Assembly: GCA_040387735.1 (NCBI GenBank)
Contig: JAZKDE010000065.1
Location: 1 to 64,000 of the forward strand
DNA length: 64,000 nucleotides
Reading direction: 5' to 3'
From: Arcicella sp040387735
GTDB taxonomy: Bacteria; Bacteroidota; Bacteroidia; Cytophagales; Spirosomataceae
The notes under the pieces were generated by a model. It ran no database searches. It had not been told where the DNA came from and saw only the letters and a program-made list of their open reading frames with translations. Each line of letters starts with the position of its first letter. The stretch's first letter is position 1. The position numbers were made by a program, and so were the translations under genes. Below are positions 26,587 to 35,114 of the stretch, piece by piece.

Positions 26587-26798
26587 AAAGATAATCGTCA
26601 AATATTTCGTATGTTTTGTAGGTTTTCAAGAAAGAATTTTACTAAATCGTGCTTGTTAAATTACCTTTGTATCACAGAGATACTTTAGAATGCCTATTTT
26701 CTACGAGACAAAACTAAATATTGTCAGGTTTTAGAACTCTTTGTTCACAAAATTGTATCTTGTAAAAGCTATTATTAAACCCATAACAATAATTTTAG

Positions 26799-28310
26799 AT
26801 GAAATTAAAACTACTGATTTTCACCTTTTTCTCACTTTCATTCAATATTAATTTTGCTCAACGAAAAGGAACACCTACTCAAGCCGATACGCTCAATAAT
26901 ATCAATGCTTTTGTCTTGCAAACAATGGCCGAATGGAAAATTCCAGCAACTTCCATTACCATCGTAAAAGACGGAAAACCGTACTTTTCTTCGGCTTATG
27001 GACTGAAAAATACCCTAAAAAATCTCCCTAATACCGTCAATACGTTATTTCCCATTGCTTCGTGTACTAAATCTTTTACGGCAACTGCTTTGGCAATTTT
27101 AGCAGATGAAGGAAAATTAGATTGGAATAAACCCATCAAAGATTATATGCCTGATTTTCAGTTGTACGATGACGAAGCAACTAAAACAGTAACGGCACGG
27201 GATATTCTCTCGCATCGCACGGGTTTGCCACGCCATGATTTTGTTTGGCTTTTTGCCAATAATGACCGTAAAACGATTTTTGAGAATCTGAAATATCTCA
27301 AACCTTCTAAACCTTTGTACGCTCAATATCAATACAATAACCTTATGTATATGGTAGCGGGTGTATTGGTTGAAAGAATTTCGGGTAAAACTTGGGAAGA
27401 ATTTGTGAAGGAAAGAATATTGACTCCTTTGGATATGAAAAGTACCGTTTTGACTTATCCAGAAATGTTTAGAAGTACCGACTATGCGATGTCTTATAAA
27501 TTGGAAAATGAACAATTGGTTGAAGCGGGTTTTGGCAGTAATGTAGATGCCATTGGTTCGGCGGGTTCGGTGAAATCTAATGCGGTGGATATGACAAATT
27601 GGCTTTTGATGCAATTACAAAATGGAAAACTTAACGGAAAACAAATTGTTTCCGAAAAAAATCTTCATGAAAATCATACGCCAATTCAAGTGGTTTTCCC
27701 AACCGAAGCCAAATATCCAGAATTAGGATTTTCATCTTACGGAATGGGTTGGAATATGAATGTTTACCGAGGAAATCAACGCCGACAACACAATGGATCG
27801 ATTGAAGGTTTTCGCTCACAAATAACCGTTTTTCCGAATAATAATTTTGGCGTTTTCATTACAACCAATACCAGTGCGGCTGATTATTATTTTGTGAATA
27901 TCGTTACAAATTACATTTCAGATAATCTATTGGCATTGAATACGATAGGCTGGAACAGTCGCTATCATAAGGAGCAAAATGACGCTAAATTTGAAGAAGA
28001 AAAGCAGAAAAAAGAACATAATGCTAACCGCAAAATGGCGGCGATGATGTCACACCCGATTGATTTTTATACGGGTATTTTCCAACACCCTGCTTATGGT
28101 ACATTTCAGGTTTTTAAGACTGACCGAGGACTAAGAGCAGTTTACCACAATCGTCAAATTGATTTGCAGCATTTCCACTATGATTTTTTTGAAGGAACGG
28201 ATTTATTGGAAGGCGTAACTTTTAATTTTCAGACAAATTTAAAAGGAGATATTGATAAAATAATTGCGACGTTTCCGAATGCGGGGGAAGTGGAGTTTAA
28301 GCGGAAGTAG
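26799..28310 (+). CDS. Beta-lactamase-fold serine hydrolase (class C/AmpC-like), exported
   Basis: 503 residues, signal peptide at 1-20 (ends NFAQ). The serine beta-lactamase/D-Ala-D-Ala carboxypeptidase fold shows Ser88-x-x-Lys91 (IASCTKSFTATAL), Tyr179-Asn-Asn (QYQYNNLMYM) and the third motif HNGSIEGFRSQ in place of KTG. The last 100 residues resemble a DUF3471-type beta domain (YTGIFQHPAYGTFQVF). Such Bacteroidota enzymes act as esterases or peptidases in the periplasm. Real antibiotic hydrolysis is not implied. It is convergent with the 28421 gene. Confidence 0.88.
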   Translation: MKLKLLIFTFFSLSFNINFAQRKGTPTQADTLNNINAFVLQTMAEWKIPATSITIVKDGKPYFSSAYGLKNTLKNLPNTVNTLFPIASCTKSFTATALAILADEGKLDWNKPIKDYMPDFQLYDDEATKTVTARDILSHRTGLPRHDFVWLFANNDRKTIFENLKYLKPSKPLYAQYQYNNLMYMVAGVLVERISGKTWEEFVKERILTPLDMKSTVLTYPEMFRSTDYAMSYKLENEQLVEAGFGSNVDAIGSAGSVKSNAVDMTNWLLMQLQNGKLNGKQIVSEKNLHENHTPIQVVFPTEAKYPELGFSSYGMGWNMNVYRGNQRRQHNGSIEGFRSQITVFPNNNFGVFITTNTSAADYYFVNIVTNYISDNLLALNTIGWNSRYHKEQNDAKFEEEKQKKEHNANRKMAAMMSHPIDFYTGIFQHPAYGTFQVFKTDRGLRAVYHNRQIDLQHFHYDFFEGTDLLEGVTFNFQTNLKGDIDKIIATFPNAGEVEFKRK

Positions 28311-28315
28311 TTTAT

Positions 28316-28406
28316 TTAGATGACAGAGAATAGAGGTTAGATTTTAGAGAGTAGATGAAGAGATTCGTTCATAACTCTATCATCTAAAATCTATTCTCCA
28401 TCATCT
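28316..28406. repeat. Imperfect inverted repeat of TAGATGA/GAGAATAG/TAGATTTTAG words
   Basis: The left arm (28316-28361) and right arm (about 28374-28406) share TAGATGA, GAGAATAG and TAGATTTTAGA-type words in opposite orientation, with small insertions. It probably works as a bidirectional terminator for the convergent genes ending at 28310 and 28421. Its word-repeat texture recalls other spacers in the window. Confidence 0.5.
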
Positions 28407-28420
28407 ATTTCTCTAATAAA

Positions 28421-28771
28421 TTACTTCTTCCTCCGAAAAATATGTAAAACATACGTTTTCCCATCTTTTGTCTCCTCATAATTATCTACTAATTCCCACC
28501 CATTGCGGTCAAGAAGGTTGAAAATATCAACTCTACTCTTAAAAAACATTGATTTCTTATTGACATCGGTCATTTCCTGCTCACGCTCAGAAGTTCCCTG
28601 TCCGTAATCTAAAAAAGCCGACAACCGAGTTGCCATCCAAGTTTTTTGAGCTTTAATCGTGAGATAATTGACGTTTTTAAGCGTTGCTAAATTTTGTCCA
28701 TTCACAAAAATTTGCTGAGCTTTAGTCTGGGAACAAAGCATCATTAATAAAATAAAAAGTCCTTTTTTCAT
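28421..28771 (-). CDS. Small secreted protein of unknown function
   Basis: 116 residues, signal peptide about 1-18 (ends TKAQ). The mature part has QIFVNGQNLATLKNVNYLTI and a C-terminal half with FNLLDRNGWELVDNYEE and TYVLHIFRRKK. The GWELVDNYEE stretch resembles the small DUF4177-type fold seen in many Bacteroidota proteins, but that is a guess. It is monocistronic. A short palindrome GTGTTTGAACAC lies at 28781-28792, just upstream of the start. Confidence 0.6.
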   Translation of the reverse strand: MKKGLFILLMMLCSQTKAQQIFVNGQNLATLKNVNYLTIKAQKTWMATRLSAFLDYGQGTSEREQEMTDVNKKSMFFKSRVDIFNLLDRNGWELVDNYEETKDGKTYVLHIFRRKK

Positions 28772-28944
28772 GGTTTAATTGTGTTTGAACACAAGGTAAG
28801 ATTTTATAGAGAATTACGCAAAACCGCCCGCAAATTTATCTTAATACAAGCAATAGAATTACTATTTTTTCAAATTGAGCAAATCTCCCTAATATCCCAC
28901 AGTTCAACATGATAGTACAGGACGGTTTGCCTACGGGGTAATTT

Positions 28945-28952
28945 TAGTTTTG
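28945..28952 (+). promoter_or_regulatory. Promoter -7 element of the rhamnose operon
   Basis: TAGTTTTG fits TAnnTTTG and ends 24 bases before the ATG at 28977. A TTTG at 28926-28929 is the nearest -33 candidate, with a 15-base spacer, shorter than usual. This promoter supports 28977 over the upstream in-frame TTG at 28950, which would lie inside it. Confidence 0.5.
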
Positions 28953-28976
28953 CATCGTTTTAATACTAAATTTCTT

Positions 28977-31064
28977 ATGAAAACTTATAAACACGTATCA
29001 TATCTTTGGGACGAAGCCAAAGCAGCACAAATCACTAATGATGTTGATTTATTCATCTACCGTTCAAATCTCTTGGGGGCAGATTTAAGATTGACCAATT
29101 ATGGCGGAGGTAACACTTCTGTTAAAATCACCGATAATGACCCACTCACAGGTAAAGATGTGGAAGTTATGTGGATAAAAGGCTCTGGTGGTGACATCGG
29201 AACTTTGACAAAATCGGGTTGTGCAGCTTTATATATGGAGCGTTTATTGGCACTCGAAAATGTCTATGATGGCATCGAAACGGAAGATAAAATGGTGGAA
29301 TTATTCAATCATTGCATCTTTGATTTAGCCTCAAAAGCTCCTTCGATTGATACACCTTTACACGGTTTTTTACCTTTCAAACACATTGACCATTTGCATC
29401 CTGATGCAGCCATTTCACTTGCCGCAGCAAAAGACGGAGCGAAAATTACTGAAGAATTATTCAACGGTGAAATTGGTTGGGTAGGCTGGCAACGTCCAGG
29501 TTTTGATTTAGGTTTACAATTGCGTACTTGCCTAAACGAAGCTGCCGCAAAAGGCATCAAATTGAAAGGAATTATGTTAGGTTCGCACGGACTTTTTACT
29601 TGGGGTGATACCGCTTATGAAAGCTACGTGAATACGCTGGATGTGATTGAAAAGTGTGCCGAATATTTAGAATCAAATTATAAAAATGTTTTCGGAGGAC
29701 AAAAAATCGAGTCGCTTTCTTCGGAAGACAGAAAAGATAAAGCCGCTAAAATTGCGCCAATTTTAAGAGGATATTGTTCATCAGAACGTAAAATGATTGG
29801 CCACTTTACGGATGATGCTCGTGTTTTGGAATTCATCAATTCTAACGATTTAGACAAACTTGCTCCCCTCGGAACCTCTTGTCCTGACCACTTCTTACGT
29901 ACAAAAATTGCTCCTTTGGTTTTAGACCCAGCCAAAGTTGAAGATTCAGCGTACTTAGATAGCGTTTTTGCTGAATACAGAGAAGGCTATAAGGCTTATT
30001 ATGAGGCTTGTAAAAAACCGAATTCTCCTGCGATGCGTGACCCAAACCCTGTGGTGATTTTATTCCCAGGCGTTGGTATGTTTACGTTTGCCAAGGATAA
30101 GACAATGGCACGTTTGGCTTCTGAATATTACATTAACGCCATCAATGTAATGAAAGGAGCTGAAGCCATTTCTGAATACACTGCATTGCCACGTCAAGAG
30201 GCTTTTGATATTGAATATTGGTTGTTGGAAGAAGCAAAATTGTCTCGTATGCCTAAACCAAAAGCCCTTTCTGGACGAGTAGCTATGGTTACGGGTTCAG
30301 CGGGTGGCATTGGAAAAGCAATCGCTAAGAAATTTGCTGAAGAAGGTGCTTGTGTGATTTTGAATGATATTAATGAAGAACGTTTGGCCACTGCCAAAGA
30401 AGAATTTGTTAAGAAATTCGGTAAAGATTCGGTAGCAACCACTTTATTAAATGTAACCAACGGACAAAGTATTACGGATGCCATGTCGGCAGCGGCTTTA
30501 GCATTTGGTGGCGTGGACATTGTGGTAAATAATGCAGGAATTAGTACCTCAAAACCAATCGAAAGTCATACGATTGAGGATTGGGATAAATTGTACGATA
30601 TTTTAGTAAAAGGACAATTTTTTGTAACGCAAGCAGCCGTTGAGGTGATGCGTAAACAAGGTTTTGGCGGTGATATTGTGAATATTGTGAGTAAAAATGC
30701 TTTGGTTTCTGGTCCCAATAACGCAGGTTATGGTTCGGCAAAAGCAGCTCAATTGCATCTTTCAAGATTGAATGCGGCCGAATTGGGAGGTGATAAAATC
30801 AGAGTAAACGTAGTGAATCCAGATGCTGTAATTGCTGACTCAAATATTTGGGCAGGTGGATGGGCTGAAGGTCGTGCGAAGGCTTACGGAATTACGGTTG
30901 AAGAATTACCAGCGTATTATGCTAAAAGAACATTGTTGAACGAAGCTATTTTACCAGATGATATTGCCAATGCTTGTTTCGCCTTCGTGGGTGGACTTTT
31001 GAGCAAATCAACGGGAAATGTATTGAACGTTGATGGTGGTGTAGCGATGGCTTTTGTAAGATAA
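28977..31064 (+). CDS. rhaD: Bifunctional L-rhamnulose-1-phosphate aldolase / L-lactaldehyde dehydrogenase (RhaEW type)
   Basis: About 695 residues from the ATG at 28977. The N-terminal class II aldolase domain (about 1-420) has NYGGGNTSVK, PLHGFLPFKHIDHLHPDA and LGSHGLFTWG, with His residues suited to metal binding. The C-terminal SDR domain (about 432-695) has VAMVTGSAGGIG, VNNAGIS and Tyr585-GSAK589. It cleaves rhamnulose-1-phosphate to DHAP and L-lactaldehyde and oxidises the latter, probably to lactate. The fusion matches the known RhaD aldolase-dehydrogenase family in domain order and length. First gene of the rhaD-M-I-B run. Confidence 0.93.
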   Translation: MKTYKHVSYLWDEAKAAQITNDVDLFIYRSNLLGADLRLTNYGGGNTSVKITDNDPLTGKDVEVMWIKGSGGDIGTLTKSGCAALYMERLLALENVYDGIETEDKMVELFNHCIFDLASKAPSIDTPLHGFLPFKHIDHLHPDAAISLAAAKDGAKITEELFNGEIGWVGWQRPGFDLGLQLRTCLNEAAAKGIKLKGIMLGSHGLFTWGDTAYESYVNTLDVIEKCAEYLESNYKNVFGGQKIESLSSEDRKDKAAKIAPILRGYCSSERKMIGHFTDDARVLEFINSNDLDKLAPLGTSCPDHFLRTKIAPLVLDPAKVEDSAYLDSVFAEYREGYKAYYEACKKPNSPAMRDPNPVVILFPGVGMFTFAKDKTMARLASEYYINAINVMKGAEAISEYTALPRQEAFDIEYWLLEEAKLSRMPKPKALSGRVAMVTGSAGGIGKAIAKKFAEEGACVILNDINEERLATAKEEFVKKFGKDSVATTLLNVTNGQSITDAMSAAALAFGGVDIVVNNAGISTSKPIESHTIEDWDKLYDILVKGQFFVTQAAVEVMRKQGFGGDIVNIVSKNALVSGPNNAGYGSAKAAQLHLSRLNAAELGGDKIRVNVVNPDAVIADSNIWAGGWAEGRAKAYGITVEELPAYYAKRTLLNEAILPDDIANACFAFVGGLLSKSTGNVLNVDGGVAMAFVR

Positions 31065-31101
31065 AATATCCAAATATGGAACGCCGATTTTAAAGATTAT
31101 T

Positions 31102-31146
31102 AACGTCGACGAGGTTTAACCCGCAGTGGAACTGCTCGCCGACGTT
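31102..31146 (+). other. GC-rich two-part stem-loop between the aldolase and mutarotase genes
   Basis: AACGTCGACGAG (31102-31113) pairs with CTCGCCGACGTT (31135-31146) with one mismatch, and inside it GCAGT (31123-31127) pairs with ACTGC (31131-31135 edge) around GGA. It is much richer in GC than its surroundings and lies 38 bases after the rhaD stop. It may be an attenuator, an RNA-processing site or a 3'-end stabiliser inside the operon. Confidence 0.5.
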
Positions 31147-31199
31147 CGTTAAATCCTCAATTTCTATCTTCCATTATTTTACGCAAAAATAAAAAAATC

Positions 31200-31514
31200 A
31201 TGCCCAAAGTATCCTTTAAAATGCAACTCCACCGAGGTCAGGCAAACGAGTATAAACGTCGGCATGATGAATTGTGGCCAGAACTCGCAGAATTGCTAAA
31301 AACCACAGGTGTTGAAGATTATTCTATCTTTTTAGACGAAGAAACTTATGCTCTATTTGGTGTACTAACCATCGAAAACCCTACTGCTTTGGACGAACTA
31401 CCCAGGCATCCAGTCATGCAACGTTGGTGGGCATACATGGGCGACATCATGGATGCAAATCCTGATAATTCACCCGTGAGTATTCCATTAAAAGAGGTAT
31501 TTTATTTAGCTTAA
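31200..31514 (+). CDS. rhaM: L-rhamnose mutarotase
   Basis: 104 residues, exactly the size of the RhaM family. It has FKMQLHRGQANEYKRRHDEL with His22 at the position of the catalytic His, followed by WPELAELLKTTGVEDYSIFL and VMQRWWAYMGDIMDANPDN. It converts alpha- and beta-L-rhamnopyranose so that the isomerase gets its preferred anomer. It acts in the cytoplasm. It sits between the aldolase-dehydrogenase and the isomerase, the usual context. Confidence 0.95.
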   Translation: MPKVSFKMQLHRGQANEYKRRHDELWPELAELLKTTGVEDYSIFLDEETYALFGVLTIENPTALDELPRHPVMQRWWAYMGDIMDANPDNSPVSIPLKEVFYLA

Positions 31515-31560
31515 ACGTTGGCTGTCAGCTATCAGCTTTCGGCTAAAAACTAACAAAAAA

Positions 31561-32835
31561 ATGCAAATCTCAAAATCATTTATAGAACAATATAACGACG
31601 ATAATCTAAAAGCTCACCAACGTAAATTAGATTTCAGCACTTCTGAAATTGCTAATAGTGAGGAGATTATCCAACAATTAGTAGATTTTCAAATTGCCAT
31701 TCCTTCATGGGCTTTGGGTACGGGCGGAACACGTTTTGGTCGTTTCCCAGGTGGTGGAGAGCCTCGTTCATTGGAAGAAAAAATTGAAGATGTTGGACTT
31801 CTTCATGCTTTAAACCAATCATCAGGAGCAATTTCTTTGCACATTCCTTGGGATATACCAACCGATGCCAACGCTATAAAAACGCTTGCGGCTCAACACG
31901 GTTTGAAGTTTGATGCCGTAAACTCAAACACATTTCAAGACCAAGCAAATCAAGCGCTAAGTTATAAATTCGGTTCATTACAAAATGTTAATAAAGCCAT
32001 CCGTAAACAAGCGGTTGACCACAACATTGAAGTAATCAAGCACGGTATTGAATTAGGCTCAGAATCATTAACGGTTTGGTTATCAGATGGTTCTTGTTTT
32101 CCAGGTCAATTAAATTTCAGAAAAGCATTCCAAAATACCTTGGAAGGTTTACAAGAAATTTATGCGGCATTACCGTCAAATTGGAAAATGTTTGTTGAAT
32201 ATAAATGTGCTGAACCTAATTTTTATTCAACAACCGTTGGCGACTGGGGACAATCACTTTTATACGCAAGCAAATTAGGCGAAAAAGCTTATACTTTGGT
32301 TGATTTAGGACACCATTTACCAAATGCCAATATCGAACAAATCGTTTCTTTGTTGTTGATGGAAGGTAAATTAGGTGGTTTCCACTTCAATGACTCGAAA
32401 TATGGCGATGATGATTTGACGGCAGGTGCATTAAAACCTTACCAATTATTCTTGATTTTCAACGAGTTAGTGGAAGGAATGGATGCAAGAAATATGAATC
32501 ATGCTAAAGATTTAGGCTGGATGATTGACGCATCCCACAACGTAAAAGACCCATTAGAAGACCTTTTACAATCAGTAGAAGCAATCATGATGGCGTATGC
32601 ACAAGCTCTTTCGGTTGATAGAAAAGCCTTAGAAATTGCTCAAAATGAAAACGATACTGTTCGTTGCCAAGAGATTTTACAAAACGCTTTCCGTACCGAT
32701 GTTCGGGCTTTAGTTTCAGAAGCAAGTCTTCGTGCAGGTGGCGCAATTAATCCAATTCAAGTATTTAGAAATCTGAAGGTTAGAGAAAATTTAATTGGAG
32801 AAAGAGGCTTCAAAACGGTGGCTACGGGATTATAG
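31561..32835 (+). CDS. rhaI: L-rhamnose isomerase, RhaI (xylose-isomerase-like) type
   Basis: 424 residues of the TIM-barrel sugar isomerase family found in Bacteroidota, Pseudomonas and Streptomyces, not the E. coli RhaA type. Landmarks are WALGTGGTRFGRFPGGGEPR, SLHIPWDIPTDANA, FVEYKCAEPNFYSTTVGDWG (metal-ligand Glu), LVDLGHHLPNANIE (metal-ligand Asp and His) and GGFHFNDSKYGDDDL. It converts L-rhamnose to L-rhamnulose in the cytosol. The 18-base gap to the kinase gene indicates co-transcription. Confidence 0.93.
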   Translation: MQISKSFIEQYNDDNLKAHQRKLDFSTSEIANSEEIIQQLVDFQIAIPSWALGTGGTRFGRFPGGGEPRSLEEKIEDVGLLHALNQSSGAISLHIPWDIPTDANAIKTLAAQHGLKFDAVNSNTFQDQANQALSYKFGSLQNVNKAIRKQAVDHNIEVIKHGIELGSESLTVWLSDGSCFPGQLNFRKAFQNTLEGLQEIYAALPSNWKMFVEYKCAEPNFYSTTVGDWGQSLLYASKLGEKAYTLVDLGHHLPNANIEQIVSLLLMEGKLGGFHFNDSKYGDDDLTAGALKPYQLFLIFNELVEGMDARNMNHAKDLGWMIDASHNVKDPLEDLLQSVEAIMMAYAQALSVDRKALEIAQNENDTVRCQEILQNAFRTDVRALVSEASLRAGGAINPIQVFRNLKVRENLIGERGFKTVATGL

Positions 32836-32853
32836 AATTCTATTAATTACAAA

Positions 32854-34230
32854 ATGAAAATTCCTGTGTGTGCCATTTTTGACATTGGCAAAACAAATAA
32901 AAAGTTATTCTTTTTCAACGAAAACTACGAGATAGTTTTTGAGAAATCAATGCAATTTTCTGAAACCCAAGATGAAGACGGCGACGCTTGTGAAGATGTC
33001 GATTTGTTGAAATCTTGGGTTACTTCTTCATTTGAGGAGGTTTCAAAACTTGAAGAATACGAAATTAAAGCACTCAATTTCTCGACTTATGGGGCAAGTT
33101 TTGTGCATCTCAATTTAACAGGCGAAGTCATTTCTCCACTTTATAATTACTTAAAACCATATTCTGAAACGCTCCAAAAGCAGTTTTACGATACTTATGG
33201 TGGAGAATTACGCTTTGCACAACAAACAGCTTCCCCAGTTTTGGGCAATCTAAATTCAGGCATGGTTTTATATCGTTTGAAATACGAAAAACCAGCTTTA
33301 TTTGCTCAAATTCACCATTCTTTGCATTTACCACAGTTTTTACATTTCCTTTTTACGGGCGAATATTTTAGCGATATTACCAGTATTGGTTGTCATACTA
33401 ATTTGTGGAATTTTGAAAAAAATCAATACCATGAATGGCTTGAAAAAGAAGCGATTTTGGAGAAATTAGCTCCTATTAATTTTCAAAATGAATCTTTTGT
33501 TACCTCTACTTATCCATCACTCAGAATTGGAACAGGCTTGCATGATAGTTCTTCGGCATTAATTCCGTATTTAGAAACTTTCAAAGAACCTTTTGTTTTG
33601 ATTTCTACGGGAACTTGGTGCATTAGCCTAAACCCATTCAATCATATTCCACTTACCACAGAGGAATTACAGTATGATTGTCTTGCCTATATGCAATACA
33701 CAGGCAAACCTGTAAAGGCTTCACGTTTGTTTGCAGGCAACGAACACGAGCAACAAACGAAGCGATTAGCAACGCATTTTCAGAAACCGAATGATTACTT
33801 TAAAACAGTAAAATATCAGGTTGAGCTTATTGAAAAATTACAACATGAAAATCTGAATACAGGAGAATCACTTAGAGGTGCGAGACGCCCCCCCATGCAA
33901 GAATCGTTGTTTGGGCAACGTGATTTGAGCGTTTTTGAAACTTACGAAGAAGCCTATCATCAATTGATTTTGGATATTGTTTCTCAACAATTGCTTTCAA
34001 CAGAATTGGTTTTGCATAATGCCCCTGTCAATAAATTATTTGTGGATGGTGGTTTTGGAAAAAATGAAATTTTTATGAATTTGTTAGCCAAAGCTTTTCC
34101 CGAAATGGAAGTTTATGCGGCTTCTGTGGCTCAGGCTACGTCTTTGGGAGCAGCATTGTCGATTCATCAAGATTGGAACTTAACACCTTTACCGCAAAAT
34201 CTTATTGAATTGAAGCATTTTGTGGTGTAG
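32854..34230 (+). CDS. rhaB: L-rhamnulokinase-type FGGY carbohydrate kinase
   Basis: 458 residues of the FGGY fold. N-terminal phosphate-binding loop AIFDIGKTNKKLFFF, a central SIGCHTNLWNFEKNQYHEWL, HDSSSALIPYLETF with the catalytic Asp in the GLHDSSSA stretch, FVLISTGTWCISLNPFN (ATP site), and C-terminal KLFVDGGFGKNEIFMNLLA. The position directly after rhaI makes L-rhamnulose the likely substrate, giving rhamnulose-1-phosphate for the aldolase. It is shorter and divergent from E. coli RhaB but typical for this gene order. Confidence 0.9.
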   Translation: MKIPVCAIFDIGKTNKKLFFFNENYEIVFEKSMQFSETQDEDGDACEDVDLLKSWVTSSFEEVSKLEEYEIKALNFSTYGASFVHLNLTGEVISPLYNYLKPYSETLQKQFYDTYGGELRFAQQTASPVLGNLNSGMVLYRLKYEKPALFAQIHHSLHLPQFLHFLFTGEYFSDITSIGCHTNLWNFEKNQYHEWLEKEAILEKLAPINFQNESFVTSTYPSLRIGTGLHDSSSALIPYLETFKEPFVLISTGTWCISLNPFNHIPLTTEELQYDCLAYMQYTGKPVKASRLFAGNEHEQQTKRLATHFQKPNDYFKTVKYQVELIEKLQHENLNTGESLRGARRPPMQESLFGQRDLSVFETYEEAYHQLILDIVSQQLLSTELVLHNAPVNKLFVDGGFGKNEIFMNLLAKAFPEMEVYAASVAQATSLGAALSIHQDWNLTPLPQNLIELKHFVV

Positions 34231-34282
34231 AGTTAAAGCCTTAACGTTGTCAGGGTTCAAACCCGGACTAAGTTGAAACGAA

Positions 34283-34342
34283 AAGAACCCTAATTACAAA
34301 AGTTTATCATTTAACTGATGAATTTCTGTAATTAGGGTTCTT
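34283..34342. terminator. Hairpin 1 after rhaB, 16-bp perfect stem
   Basis: AAGAACCCTAATTACA (34283-34298) is exactly complementary to 34327-34342, with a 28-base loop, followed by TCTTTTGT. It is probably the terminator of the rhamnose operon. Confidence 0.65.
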
Positions 34343-34364
34343 CTTTTGTAGCGATTAAAATAAA

Positions 34365-34402
34365 AAAGTGATTAAACGAATTTGGGGGCGTTTAATCACT
34401 TT
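34365..34402. other. Hairpin 2 after rhaB, 14-bp perfect stem
   Basis: AAAGTGATTAAACG (34365-34378) pairs exactly with 34389-34402 around a 10-base loop that ends in GGGGG. It begins 22 bases after hairpin 1. Confidence 0.6.
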
Positions 34403-34428
34403 GCTCTGTTAAATTCACAAGTCAATCA

Positions 34429-34458
34429 CTAAATTTGTGAAATCGTTTACAAATTTAG
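34429..34458. other. Hairpin 3 after rhaB, 10-bp perfect stem
   Basis: CTAAATTTGT (34429-34438) pairs exactly with ACAAATTTAG (34449-34458) around a 10-base loop. It ends 45 bases before the hydrolase start at 34504, so it may also be an operator or leader element of that gene. Confidence 0.55.
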
Positions 34459-34503
34459 TAGTAAATACTTACAAAACAAACTGAGTATATTTGCTCAAAA
34501 ACT

Positions 34504-35055
34504 ATGTTCATATTCAACTCAAAAATTCTTATCCTCCCTGGACTTGGTAATTCGAGTGAAAAACACTGGCAAACGGCTTGGGAATCACTATATCCATCAT
34601 TTATTAGGGTTAATCAAGTCGATTGGGAAACGCCAGTTTGCGAAGATTGGATAAAAAATATTGAAGAAAAAATTCAAGAAATTGGTGCAGAAAACGTCAT
34701 TTTGGTGGGACATAGTTTGGCTTGTTCGACCATTGGCTATTGGGCAGAAAAATATAAAACACCCATCAAAGGAGCATTATTAGTTGCTCCAAGCGATACT
34801 GAAGCCGATTCTTACCCAAGCGGCACAATAGGTTTTACGCCAATGCCAACCACCCCTCTACCCTTCAAAACTATCACGGTTACTTCAGATGACGATTTTT
34901 ATGTTTCTCTTGAACGAGCAGCTTTTTTTGCCCAAAATTGGGACAGTAAATTAGTCGTTCTCAATAATTCAGGACATATTAACGGTGATTCAAATTTAGG
35001 GAATTGGGATTTTGGTCTATCTTTGCTGAAGGAATTGGACGATTCCCGAAATTGA
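34504..35055 (+). CDS. RBBP9/YdeN-family alpha/beta hydrolase
   Basis: 183 residues, the usual size. It begins ILILPGLGNSSEKHWQTAWE, the family signature. The nucleophile elbow VGHSLACSTIGYW holds Ser71, and His158 lies in LNNSGHINGDSNLGNW; the acid is likely the Asp in TSDDDFYV. It should be a soluble cytoplasmic serine hydrolase, biological substrate unknown. It follows the rhamnose hairpins and precedes a flippase gene by 59 bases on the same strand. Confidence 0.9.
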   Translation: MFIFNSKILILPGLGNSSEKHWQTAWESLYPSFIRVNQVDWETPVCEDWIKNIEEKIQEIGAENVILVGHSLACSTIGYWAEKYKTPIKGALLVAPSDTEADSYPSGTIGFTPMPTTPLPFKTITVTSDDDFYVSLERAAFFAQNWDSKLVVLNNSGHINGDSNLGNWDFGLSLLKELDDSRN

Positions 35056-35114
35056 ATATGATAGGTGATTAAACTCGTTCACCATTTACCTTTCACCGTG
35101 TACCGTAGAAAAAT

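Noticed and set aside
27117..27614. 165-codon minus-strand frame opposite the serine hydrolase gene
   Set aside because: Shadow of the beta-lactamase-fold gene; composition rich in His, Arg and Phe without any motif.
26799..28310. Antibiotic-resistance beta-lactamase
   Set aside because: It has the SxxK and YxN motifs but HNG in place of KTG and a DUF3471-like tail, as in esterase or peptidase relatives. Nothing supports a resistance role.
34252..34270. AGGGTTCAAACCCGG resembling a tRNA T-arm
   Set aside because: No anticodon arm, D-arm or acceptor stem can be built around it. It is just a short hairpin (GGGTT/AACCC) after rhaB.
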